This document shows positions 1 to 6,533 of a stretch of DNA of 14,739 nt, in pieces. The notes below the pieces were generated by a model. That model searched no databases. It was not told where the DNA came from and saw only the letters and a program-made list of their open reading frames with translations. Within the stretch, counting starts at the first letter, position 1. Each line of letters opens with the position of its first letter. The translations under genes were made by a program, and so were the position numbers. This stretch comes from CBDUQP01 sp965369385 (GTDB lineage Bacteria > Planctomycetota > Phycisphaerae > SM23-33): contig CBDUQP010000093.1 of assembly GCA_965369385.1 (NCBI GenBank), positions 1 to 14,739 on the forward strand. The letters run 5' to 3'.

Positions 1-1114
1 CCTGCATTCGTGGGTCCCAGTGCCGAGGGGTGGCACTGCGAATGATCGTATGCTTTGCTTGTCCAAGCATTTCCCTGACCGCATCGCTCCACTGTTGGGC
101 AGTGGCGGGATCGTCGATAACGTTGACGTGTTCTGGGGTGATACGACAACTGTTCAGGACATCATTCCATACTCGCACTCCCTGCTGTCCCAGCCTCGCC
201 AGCAGGTAATCCTTTCGATCCTGCTTAGACAGATCACCCTTCGTATAGTTATCATCCACCTCATGCCACCACCAAAGCGTCCGGAGACCATTGAAACCGT
301 GCTCCTTGAATCGCTGTACCTCAAGATCAATGCCGCGGTGCGTAGGAGGAGAATGAAGGCTTCCTTGTGCAGACCATACACGAAGCCTCTTTCCGTTCGC
401 TACGAGATGACCATCTCTTATCCGAACGTATTCCCTGGGCGAGATATCTTTCACATCCAGCTTAATGGGATGTCTATCCAATTCGCCTGCTTGGATATCT
501 TCAGCCTTGCCAATACGTGCGACAGTGATATCGTCCACCCAGACAGTTCCCTGGGACGCCGCGTTACGCACGACGAATCTGGCAGTTGCACTATTGGCGG
601 GAACACTACCGTTCAGCAAGAGCATACTCCAGTCGTGTGTTCCACCGAGCGCATGTGTCATGCGGCCAACGATCCCAAACGGAGTACCACCACGAAAGGC
701 GCCGAGTCGCCCATTGTTCTTGTCATAGAATACCAGCTCGGTCTTGACTCCTCCGGCGCGATCCGTCTTTACCCAGCACGAGGCTGCCAAGTAGTCACCC
801 GGTGTAACTGCAAAATGGGACCCCAGAAAGTAGTACGGACCGGCAGACGGCGAGATCTTGGCAGCCCCCTTGGCAGCGTGTCCTGTCTGCGGATCCCAGG
901 AAGCAACATTTCCCACGGACCACGAACTGAGGTGCTTTTCCGAAGGAAACAATTCGGAGAAGACCGGCGTGGCATTGCGATATTCCGCGGGCATATAGTC
1001 GGCGGTATACCGATCGGCAGCAGAACATGACGTTGTCGTCGATGCGATGAGCAATACTAAGCCGGATAGGATGAATCGCCACTTCGTAGAAGGCTTGGGG
1101 ATGGCAAGATGCAT
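1..1114 (-). CDS. Secreted glycoside-hydrolase-like lipoprotein with N-terminal carbohydrate-binding-like module (partial, C-terminus cut by window edge)
   Basis: An uninterrupted minus-strand frame of 371 codons runs from ATG at 1114 to the window edge. It was read base by base and contains no stop. Residues 1-34 look like an export signal: a basic start, a hydrophobic stretch FILSGLVLLIA, then TTTSC with Cys30 as a possible but non-ideal lipidation site. Residues about 45-197 form a beta-rich stretch ending in GTVWVDDITVARIG, typical of CBM4/9-like jelly-roll modules. From residue 229, VRIRDGHLVANGKRLRVW followed by FKEHGFNGLRTL (about 269-280) resembles the opening strand and first helix of clan GH-A (GH5/GH42-like) barrels common in planctomycetes. 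The catalytic glutamates would lie in the missing part, so activity and substrate are unknown. A purine-rich AAAGGA lies 10 nt before the start. Likely role: outside the cytoplasm, on plant or algal polysaccharide. The secreted two-domain layout is fairly sure; the family is less so. Confidence 0.75.
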   Translation of the reverse strand, partial: MHLAIPKPSTKWRFILSGLVLLIASTTTSCSAADRYTADYMPAEYRNATPVFSELFPSEKHLSSWSVGNVASWDPQTGHAAKGAAKISPSAGPYYFLGSHFAVTPGDYLAASCWVKTDRAGGVKTELVFYDKNNGRLGAFRGGTPFGIVGRMTHALGGTHDWSMLLLNGSVPANSATARFVVRNAASQGTVWVDDITVARIGKAEDIQAGELDRHPIKLDVKDISPREYVRIRDGHLVANGKRLRVWSAQGSLHSPPTHRGIDLEVQRFKEHGFNGLRTLWWWHEVDDNYTKGDLSKQDRKDYLLARLGQQGVRVWNDVLNSCRITPEHVNVIDDPATAQQWSDAVREMLGQAKHTIIRSATPRHWDPRMQ

Positions 1115-1181
1115 GGAATGGAGATCCTTTCCTTTGGGGGAATGAGTGTCTGCAAAAATCCACCTACACCACTGTTATGCG

Positions 1182-1199
1182 AATGAACGCGGATTCATT
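1182..1199. promoter_or_regulatory. Imperfect palindromic operator (site A), promoter-proximal
   Basis: AATGAACGCGGATTCATT pairs at 7 of 9 positions around a central CG. It matches the perfect palindrome of site B, centred exactly 32 bp away (about three helical turns). It lies 68 bp upstream of the start codon of the minus-strand hydrolase gene. A central CG in a roughly 18-bp dyad is usual for LacI-family sugar repressors; that family assignment is inference. Confidence 0.55.
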
Positions 1200-1213
1200 T
1201 GGCTAATCTGCAT

Positions 1214-1231
1214 AATGAATCCGGATTCATT
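1214..1231. promoter_or_regulatory. Perfect 18-bp palindromic operator (site B)
   Basis: AATGAATCCGGATTCATT is its own exact reverse complement, 9 of 9 pairs with a central CG. Together with site A it suggests a dimer-of-dimers or cooperative repressor controlling the hydrolase gene. On the minus strand a weak promoter (TTGGGC, 17 bp, TATGCA) would enclose site B, which would fit repression. The divergent rimO start is about 135 bp away on the other side, so shared control cannot be excluded. Confidence 0.6.
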
Positions 1232-1366
1232 GCCCAAATTGTATCAACTTCCGAACCTTCCTGTCAAGGGAAAGGAGGCGTTTGGCGAGGTTTTCCGCAG
1301 GTCGGCCAGCCATCGTATGAATCGGCCCATCTTCTGGTAAGTTGTGGTAGTTAGCTTGCATAAGTG

Positions 1367-2743
1367 ATGCGCTCGGCTATTATCTTGCCTATGCCTATAG
1401 AGCCTGAAAACCTGCCTGCCGGTCTCACAGTGTCGCTTGTGTCGCTTGGTTGCCCCAAGAACCTGATAGACAGCGAGAAAATGCTAGCCTTCCTCGCAGA
1501 AGGCGGATGCCTTGTCGGTGCCCCAATGGAAGAAGCCGACGTCATAGTCATCAATACCTGCGGGTTCCTCAGTGACGCCAGAGATGAATCCCTCGAAATG
1601 ATCGCCGAAGCAGCCCGCTGCAAGAACGAGGGCCGAGCCCAGCGGATTGTAGTTACCGGCTGCCTGCCCGAACGCGACAAGGAGAGCCTGTTCGAACTGG
1701 CTCCCGAGATAGACGCAATCGTGGGCGTGAATGATCGCGACAGGATATTCGAAGCGGTCACCGGGCAGGAAGACGTTCTGCTTAAACCTTACTCGGGTGG
1801 GATTAACAATGACGCAGGGAGGTTCCGCCTCACATCCGCCCATACCGCATACCTCCGCATTGCAGAAGGATGCAGCAATCGGTGTACATTCTGCACAATA
1901 CCGGATATCCGCGGCCCGTTCCGCTCGAAGCAGCCGGGCGATGTGATAATCGAGGCTCGCGAACTTATAGACGACGGCGCACTGGAACTGAACGTTATCG
2001 CGCAGGATACCACCAGCTACGGCAGCGATCTTGGTAATACTGATCTGTCGTCACTCCTGCGACAGCTCGACACACTGAACGGCGCGCAGTGGATCCGCCT
2101 GATGTATACTTACCCGCATCTGTTCACCCGCGAGCTTGTGGATACCATAATCCAATGCGAGCATGTTGTGCCGTATGTGGATATCCCCCTGCAGCACATA
2201 AGCGATCCCATCCTCAAACGCATGGGCCGCCGAGTTACGCGCAGCGAGATCGAGACGCTGCTGGCGATACTGAGAGATGCGAATATTGCCGTACGAACCA
2301 CCTTTATCGTCGGCTTCCCCGGCGAAACTGATGATAACTTCCAGCAGCTTCTGGGCCTTGTGAAGGATTTCGGCTTTGATGCTATGGGCGTATTCGCATT
2401 CTCGGCAGAGACTGGCACACCGGCGATGAAGCTTCCCGATCATCTGCCGGCTGATTTAAAGGCCGAGCGTGCTCGCTTGTTGATGGAAGCCCAGCAGGAA
2501 GTGGTATTCTCCGCCAACAAGCAGGCGATAGGATGCGAGGTGGACGTGATAGTCGACGGGTTCGACGATCTCGGCCAGTGCATCGGAAGGCACGCCGGAC
2601 AGGCCCCGGAGATAGACAGCATCTGCTATCTGACCAACCCGCAGGCTGAGGGAACAATCGTGAACGGTACGATTACCGATTGGCACGAGTATGATCTGGT
2701 CGTGGACGCTGGTGAAGGCATAGACATGGAGGCTGGCCAGTGA
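1367..2743 (+). CDS. rimO: Ribosomal protein S12 methylthiotransferase RimO
   Basis: Radical-SAM methylthiotransferase that adds a methylthio group to a conserved aspartate of ribosomal protein S12 (uS12). The N-terminal MTTase domain shows the three cluster cysteines in SLGCPKN (Cys29), NTCGF (Cys65) and TGCLPER (Cys99). The radical-SAM CxxxCxxC is GCSNRCTFC, Cys169, Cys173 and Cys176. The last 65 or so residues fit the TRAM RNA-binding domain. SLGCPKNLIDSEKML and the 458-aa length point to RimO rather than MiaB. Start: an in-frame TAA at 1361-1363 rules out anything further upstream. GTG 1364 and ATG 1367 are adjacent, and ATG 1391 is a shorter alternative; none has a good ribosome-binding site, so the start is uncertain by up to nine codons. 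The stop overlaps the pgpA start (GTGA), indicating one transcript. Confidence 0.95.
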   Translation: MRSAIILPMPIEPENLPAGLTVSLVSLGCPKNLIDSEKMLAFLAEGGCLVGAPMEEADVIVINTCGFLSDARDESLEMIAEAARCKNEGRAQRIVVTGCLPERDKESLFELAPEIDAIVGVNDRDRIFEAVTGQEDVLLKPYSGGINNDAGRFRLTSAHTAYLRIAEGCSNRCTFCTIPDIRGPFRSKQPGDVIIEARELIDDGALELNVIAQDTTSYGSDLGNTDLSSLLRQLDTLNGAQWIRLMYTYPHLFTRELVDTIIQCEHVVPYVDIPLQHISDPILKRMGRRVTRSEIETLLAILRDANIAVRTTFIVGFPGETDDNFQQLLGLVKDFGFDAMGVFAFSAETGTPAMKLPDHLPADLKAERARLLMEAQQEVVFSANKQAIGCEVDVIVDGFDDLGQCIGRHAGQAPEIDSICYLTNPQAEGTIVNGTITDWHEYDLVVDAGEGIDMEAGQ

Positions 2744-3249
2744 GCAAGTCTCTCAGAACATCGTTGGGTAAATTTGTAGTGACTGGGCTTGGCACGGGAT
2801 ACGGGCCTGTCGCGCCGGGTACGTATGGTTCAGCGGCGACGTGTCTGCTTTTCGTGCTGGCTGGGTGCTTGTGCAATTCAAATGCAATGTGCCTGAATGT
2901 CACGATGGGGATCGTAGCGATTCTGGCGTCCGTGGCATGCGTAGCTTTGGGGGGATTCACGCAGAACGCATTCGGTAAGAAAGATCCAGGCCAGTGCACG
3001 GTGGACGAATGGGCCGGCCAGGCGATAACGCTGATGGCGATCCCTTACGGAGTAGGCACAGGGGATTTGTGGATAGTGGCGGCCGTCGGTTTTGCAGCTT
3101 TCCGCGTGTTCGACATAACCAAACCGCCGCCCGCCAGACAGTTTGAACGCCTACCGCTAGGCTGGGGAGTGTTGCTGGACGACCTGGCAGCCGGCATCTA
3201 CGCCAACATCACCTGCCAGATAGTCCTGAGACTGTTTGTGTTTGGCTAG
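2740..3249 (+). CDS. pgpA: Phosphatidylglycerophosphatase A
   Basis: Removes the phosphate from phosphatidylglycerophosphate to give phosphatidylglycerol, at the inner membrane. Family motifs are all visible in 169 aa: GLGTGYGPVAPGTYGS (residues 16-31), VDEWAGQ (88-94), RVFDITKPPP (122-131) and GVLLDDLAAG with the acidic pair Asp147-Asp148. Hydrophobic segments near residues 33-75 and 95-122 and at the C-terminus fit its membrane location. The length matches other PgpA proteins. It starts at GTG 2740, overlapping the rimO stop by four bases, so translation is probably coupled. No gene follows on this strand before the convergent terminator-like repeat. Confidence 0.94.
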   Translation: MSKSLRTSLGKFVVTGLGTGYGPVAPGTYGSAATCLLFVLAGCLCNSNAMCLNVTMGIVAILASVACVALGGFTQNAFGKKDPGQCTVDEWAGQAITLMAIPYGVGTGDLWIVAAVGFAAFRVFDITKPPPARQFERLPLGWGVLLDDLAAGIYANITCQIVLRLFVFG

Positions 3250-3276
3250 TATTTGTTTGGTTGGAGCGGGGGAACC

Positions 3277-3322
3277 GCAAAAGCGGGGACAGTCCCAGAA
3301 GCGGTACAGTCCCCGTTTTTGC
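3277..3322. terminator. Inverted repeat of CGGGGACAGTCCC type, probable bidirectional terminator
   Basis: Arms GCAAAAGCGGGGAC (3277-3290) and GTCCCCGTTTTTGC (3309-3322) pair along all 14 positions with one G-U wobble, enclosing an 18-nt loop that itself contains AGTCCC and TACAGT. A-rich and T-rich arm ends give a U-tract on either strand. It starts 28 bp after pgpA, between convergent genes, where a two-way terminator is expected. The core resembles repeats often dispersed in planctomycete and delta-proteobacterial genomes, so it may be a repeat family member serving as a terminator. Confidence 0.6.
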
Positions 3323-3348
3323 TAACCTGTTCTGCGATTGGAGGGTGG

Positions 3349-3383
3349 CATGGCGACACACCGTCGTATGGTGGGTCGCCATG
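3349..3383. repeat. REP-like hairpin 1 (CATGGCGAC family)
   Basis: Arms CATGGCGACACACC (3349-3362) and GGTGGGTCGCCATG (3370-3383) pair at 13 of 14 positions around a 7-nt loop. The same arm core recurs in the hairpin at 3405-3431, giving a head-to-head pair like a BIME. No open frame covers it convincingly. Short palindromes of this kind are usually dispersed repeats, in some genomes mobilised by RAYT transposases; none is in this window. Confidence 0.6.
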
Positions 3384-3404
3384 GTGTCGTTTGCATTCTG
3401 CAAT

Positions 3405-3431
3405 CATGGCGACCCCAGAGGTGTCGCCATG
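3405..3431. repeat. REP-like hairpin 2 (CATGGCGAC family)
   Basis: Arms CATGGCGACCCC (3405-3416) and GGTGTCGCCATG (3420-3431) pair at 11 of 12 positions with a 3-nt loop. The flank GGCCACCC (3431-3438) mirrors GGGTGGC at 3343-3349 before hairpin 1, so 3343-3438 as a whole is also a long inverted repeat. It ends 25 bp before the stop of the minus-strand kinase-like gene and could act as its 3' transcript end. Confidence 0.6.
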
Positions 3432-3462
3432 GCCACCCATCTATTCGGCGATTGCCGCCTGC

Positions 3463-6171
3463 TCAGGCGGTTTGTGGTTCTTTCTCTTTGATTGGCAGCT
3501 TGGCTTCGGTCAGCAGCATTCCCAGCACGGCAAACAGGCCGAACGCGAACATCCGCCAGATCAGGCCCTTTCCGCCTTCGGCACAGATGGCGGCGGTCAG
3601 GTTGGTTTCGCCTGCAAACGCACCCGTCGCGTACATTGCATAGGTGTGGATCAGCCCATAAGCGATTGCCGCGATTGCTCCGCACAGTAGCGACAGCCTC
3701 GCACGCGACATCAGTGATGCCTTGCCTACAGTCAACGTCACCGCAGCACCGGTCACCATCGGGATGATGATCGCAGGAGCCCATATGTAACGCAGGTGGG
3801 GGATTGTTCCCCAATACATGTAACATATCCAGTCGACCACAAGGAATGCCGCGACGGCAACAGCCGACAGTAGCGGAATATGCCACCTGCGTTTGGTCAG
3901 GTGGCTTCGGGATTCCTGCCGCGTGCGCATTCTGCGGCGTAGCGTGAGCGGACGATTGTAGAACCAGCCGAAGGCGGCGTGTTCCAGCAACGCTCCGTGT
4001 TCGCCGAATACGGGAACAATATGCACCGCTCCGGTTGCCCAATGACCGGCCATAAATCTGGCCAGTGCGGGGTAACGGTATGCCATCTGGATGGGGAATG
4101 ACAGATATCCGATGTACTTGAAGAATCCCATGAACACAGCGAGGTTGTAGTCTTTGAAGTTTCGTTCGCGGATTACCAAGTAGAGCACGTAAAGCCCGCG
4201 AGCAAGCGAACCGGGCGATATCGGGATCACCTGAAATAACGCCATGATCCAGGCTCCTTCGACGAAGCCTTCCACTATGGTTAGGTCCTGCGAGATTACG
4301 TAGCACAACGCCACGATTAGCGCAACTACCTGCGTGATCGGCAAGGTGCACACGTGAACCGCCAGCGACTTGAGGTACTTCTGAATGAACGGTTCCTTGA
4401 TCTGCCCGCGGATTTCCGCGGCATCATCAGGATTCAGGATTCCGCTCTTCTCGCCCGTATTCAGCATGTCCCTCAGCCAGTGCTCGCGAGCGTCGGCGCG
4501 GAAGTAAAGCCATATTGGGCGAACGAAGATGTAATGCAGTTTCTTCCTGGCAAATATGCGGTCGGTCAGCAAGCGATGCAGGAATGCCGGCAGTATCGAC
4601 AGCGGCATATTCAGCATGAACAGGAGCGTGTTTTCAGAAAGCAGCATCGCACGCCTGTTGTTGACGCGGCCGGTCCTGTACCACCGGATAAGCTTCTCAG
4701 TGTCCTTTCCGTCGATAGCCCGTCCCATATATGACGCCCGGGTAAGCACACAGAAATAGTGCTTTCGATAATCGTGCCTGCCCCACAGTTTCCGCAGGAA
4801 TCCTGCGATATTGGGGACAAACAGGAAGACCGCGGCCGCTGCTATACCAATAGGCCAGTTGAGCGAACCTGTGCAAAACGCGGTAATGAAAACCGCGGCG
4901 GATGCTAATTTGGCCAAGCTGCCTGTCAAGCTGAGGGCGAGAAAGGCGATTGTCTTGAAGCGACTGGCGCGCAGCTTGGCGGCGCATGCGTCATCTATCG
5001 TGTTCTGCACGCGCCATCCGGTGACGGCGCTGTCGAACATCGTGGACCACAGCTTCTTGCTGGTGAGCAGCCGCACGTGGTTATGAGTAATGTCGGGTAC
5101 AGAGTTTCGGTAGACTTCTTCGGATTCCTTCAGCTCAGCCAGAGCGTCTTCCATGCCTGCGAAAGTCTCGCCGCCGGATTGCATGAACGTTTCGAGCTTG
5201 CTAAGGCTGCCCCTGTCGAACTGCACAAGCGAACCTCGCATGAGTCCCTGGAAAATCAGGGGGAAATCGCCCGGGCTCATCGGCAGGAAGCACAGCAGTG
5301 CGAGCCCCGCGCGGAAGTCGACAGCCGTCAGTCCGGCGGTGGGGTCATCTTCGCGATCCGTGCGTTTCAGCACGTTTGGCTGACTCTTGCATGTTCCCCA
5401 GTAGTACTGGCGAGCGAATTCGTATGCGCCCATATCGTGCAGCATCTTCACGAAGTCGGCCATGAATTTGCGTTTGGCGAGGAATTCGGGAGATCCGCTG
5501 TTTGCGGGATCGAAATCGCCGCTCCTCATCGCCTTCTTTAGCTGGTCAAGGTGATCGTCAACTTCAAGGCGCCATACTCGCCCGTCCACCCATTCGCTGA
5601 TCTCGCCGCAACTGCCTATATCGTGATCCACGAAGGTGGCGTAGATGTCCACAACGCTGCGATCATCGCCGAAACGCTCCGCCGCTGCCTTGCGGATAAG
5701 CTTCTGCCACAGTGCCCCGGCGCGTGCGGCTTTGGGGTTCACCTGCAACTGGAAGGGTCCCTGGAAGCCGACCGCGTAAACCAGATTACGGAACATCAGC
5801 GATCCACTTGACGGGGGAACCATGATCTTGATGGCGTATTTCTTGCCAATCTCGAGCCCGTCAATAGGCCCTGCAGGCGAATCAAGCTCAAGGAGCTCAA
5901 CACGGTAAACCTGCCCGGCAAACCCCCCGCCGACGAATTTGTCGACTTTGATGGTCATCTTGCCTGGAACAGCCGGTACTACGCCGGTGATATCGTAGCT
6001 GAGAATCTGGCCTTCATCGTAGCGATCCACGTGCATCGGGCGGAAAAGTCTCGCCTTCTTGAAGCGATGGGCCAATTCCTTACATGCTTGAACTGAGTAT
6101 TGTGCGCTGATAACTATTGCTCCGTAGCGGCAATAATGCCGGGGGTTCGTATCTGAACTTACGAATTTCAC
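3463..6171 (-). CDS. Atypical kinase-like domain fused to a polytopic membrane domain, function unknown
   Basis: 902 aa. Residues about 70-300 look like a protein-kinase-like fold: glycine loop VGGGFAGQVY (80-89), YAIKIM with Lys115 as the ATP lysine, hinge-like GEISEWVDGR (189-198), KSQPNVL with Asn266, and AVDFRAG with Asp285 in the DFG position. The catalytic-loop Asp expected five residues before Asn266 is Cys261 instead, so it may be a pseudokinase or a divergent enzyme of the AarF/APH kind. From residue 405 on there are about ten hydrophobic segments (roughly 405-430, 438-459, 512-533, 602-626, 636-665, 676-696, 763-786, 794-815, 825-848, 870-888), with basic loops such as LRRRMRTRQ. 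The start is GTG 6171, without a good ribosome-binding site; ATG 6036 (residue 46) is a plausible alternative that keeps the kinase fold. It is a single gene, convergent with pgpA and divergent from fba. Not assigned to a named family. Confidence 0.8.
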   Translation of the reverse strand: MKFVSSDTNPRHYCRYGAIVISAQYSVQACKELAHRFKKARLFRPMHVDRYDEGQILSYDITGVVPAVPGKMTIKVDKFVGGGFAGQVYRVELLELDSPAGPIDGLEIGKKYAIKIMVPPSSGSLMFRNLVYAVGFQGPFQLQVNPKAARAGALWQKLIRKAAAERFGDDRSVVDIYATFVDHDIGSCGEISEWVDGRVWRLEVDDHLDQLKKAMRSGDFDPANSGSPEFLAKRKFMADFVKMLHDMGAYEFARQYYWGTCKSQPNVLKRTDREDDPTAGLTAVDFRAGLALLCFLPMSPGDFPLIFQGLMRGSLVQFDRGSLSKLETFMQSGGETFAGMEDALAELKESEEVYRNSVPDITHNHVRLLTSKKLWSTMFDSAVTGWRVQNTIDDACAAKLRASRFKTIAFLALSLTGSLAKLASAAVFITAFCTGSLNWPIGIAAAAVFLFVPNIAGFLRKLWGRHDYRKHYFCVLTRASYMGRAIDGKDTEKLIRWYRTGRVNNRRAMLLSENTLLFMLNMPLSILPAFLHRLLTDRIFARKKLHYIFVRPIWLYFRADAREHWLRDMLNTGEKSGILNPDDAAEIRGQIKEPFIQKYLKSLAVHVCTLPITQVVALIVALCYVISQDLTIVEGFVEGAWIMALFQVIPISPGSLARGLYVLYLVIRERNFKDYNLAVFMGFFKYIGYLSFPIQMAYRYPALARFMAGHWATGAVHIVPVFGEHGALLEHAAFGWFYNRPLTLRRRMRTRQESRSHLTKRRWHIPLLSAVAVAAFLVVDWICYMYWGTIPHLRYIWAPAIIIPMVTGAAVTLTVGKASLMSRARLSLLCGAIAAIAYGLIHTYAMYATGAFAGETNLTAAICAEGGKGLIWRMFAFGLFAVLGMLLTEAKLPIKEKEPQTA

Positions 6172-6181
6172 GATCCGTCAG

Positions 6182-6195
6182 TTCGCGGCCGCGAA
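6182..6195. promoter_or_regulatory. Perfect 14-bp palindrome upstream of the kinase-like gene
   Basis: TTCGCGGCCGCGAA is an exact palindrome lying 11 bp before the annotated GTG start of the 902-aa gene. It could be an operator or a hairpin at the 5' end of the message that affects translation. If the true start is the later ATG it would sit about 145 bp upstream. No protein is assigned to it. Confidence 0.35.
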
Positions 6196-6244
6196 TTCGT
6201 GGCAATCTGCCGATTCGTCGCGGTAATCATCCTGATCAGTAACT

Positions 6245-6265
6245 TTACACAGATAACTTGTGTAA
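6245..6265. promoter_or_regulatory. 21-bp dyad TTACACA-N7-TGTGTAA in the divergent spacer
   Basis: Perfect 7-bp arms TTACACA and TGTGTAA flank a 7-bp spacer, a layout typical of dimeric transcription-factor sites. It lies between the divergent kinase-like gene and fba, 74 bp from the annotated start of the former. Either gene could be the target. The regulator is unknown. Confidence 0.4.
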
Positions 6266-6428
6266 CTATCGGTCTTTTCGGTGTGAATCATAAGAGGATG
6301 AAAATGGACCTGCAACCATTTGGCCTTTTGGGCGTCCCTGAAGGGTGATTTTGTCCGATATTCGTCCATTTCAAACCATTTTGCGGGCTGTCTGGTGAAA
6401 AATGCTTTTTCGCGGCGGGCTGTATGCG

Positions 6429-6434
6429 TATAAT
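6429..6434 (+). promoter_or_regulatory. Candidate -10 box of the fba promoter
   Basis: A consensus TATAAT lies 99 bp upstream of the fba start. The matching -35 region is poor (TTTTCG at 6407-6412, spacing 16), so an activator may be needed or the promoter may differ. It would give a leader of about 90 nt. The rest of the 6172-6533 spacer shows the two dyads and repeated CCATTT words but no convincing gene. Confidence 0.45.
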
Positions 6435-6533
6435 CCACCGCTTGTTGGGTCGCCTGCAAAAGGTCGGCCCGGTGTTATTGGAATTTCCCAAGTTCTTTTT
6501 TTGAACACTGATATTCGAAAGCGAGAGGTTGCC

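Noticed and set aside
20..1030. A 336-codon plus-strand open frame
   Set aside because: It lies antisense to the hydrolase gene, has no ribosome-binding site and shows no domain; the minus strand has a signal peptide and recognisable modules.
1268..1320. AAAGGAGG followed by a short TTG-started frame before rimO, possible leader peptide
   Set aside because: Only about 12 codons, no regulatory codon run and no attenuator hairpin, so it is likely chance.
3253..3690. A plus-strand open frame starting in the repeat spacer (145 codons)
   Set aside because: Its first part is a translation of the hairpins and the rest is antisense to the kinase-like gene.
6178..6459. A 93-codon minus-strand open frame between the kinase-like gene and fba
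   Set aside because: It covers the fba TATAAT box and the dyads, has no ribosome-binding site and an uneven composition. Possible but unsupported.
6402..6533. N-terminal extension of the aldolase by 44 codons
   Set aside because: The extension spans the promoter-like TATAAT, is not similar to aldolases, and ATG 6534 has a proper ribosome-binding site.
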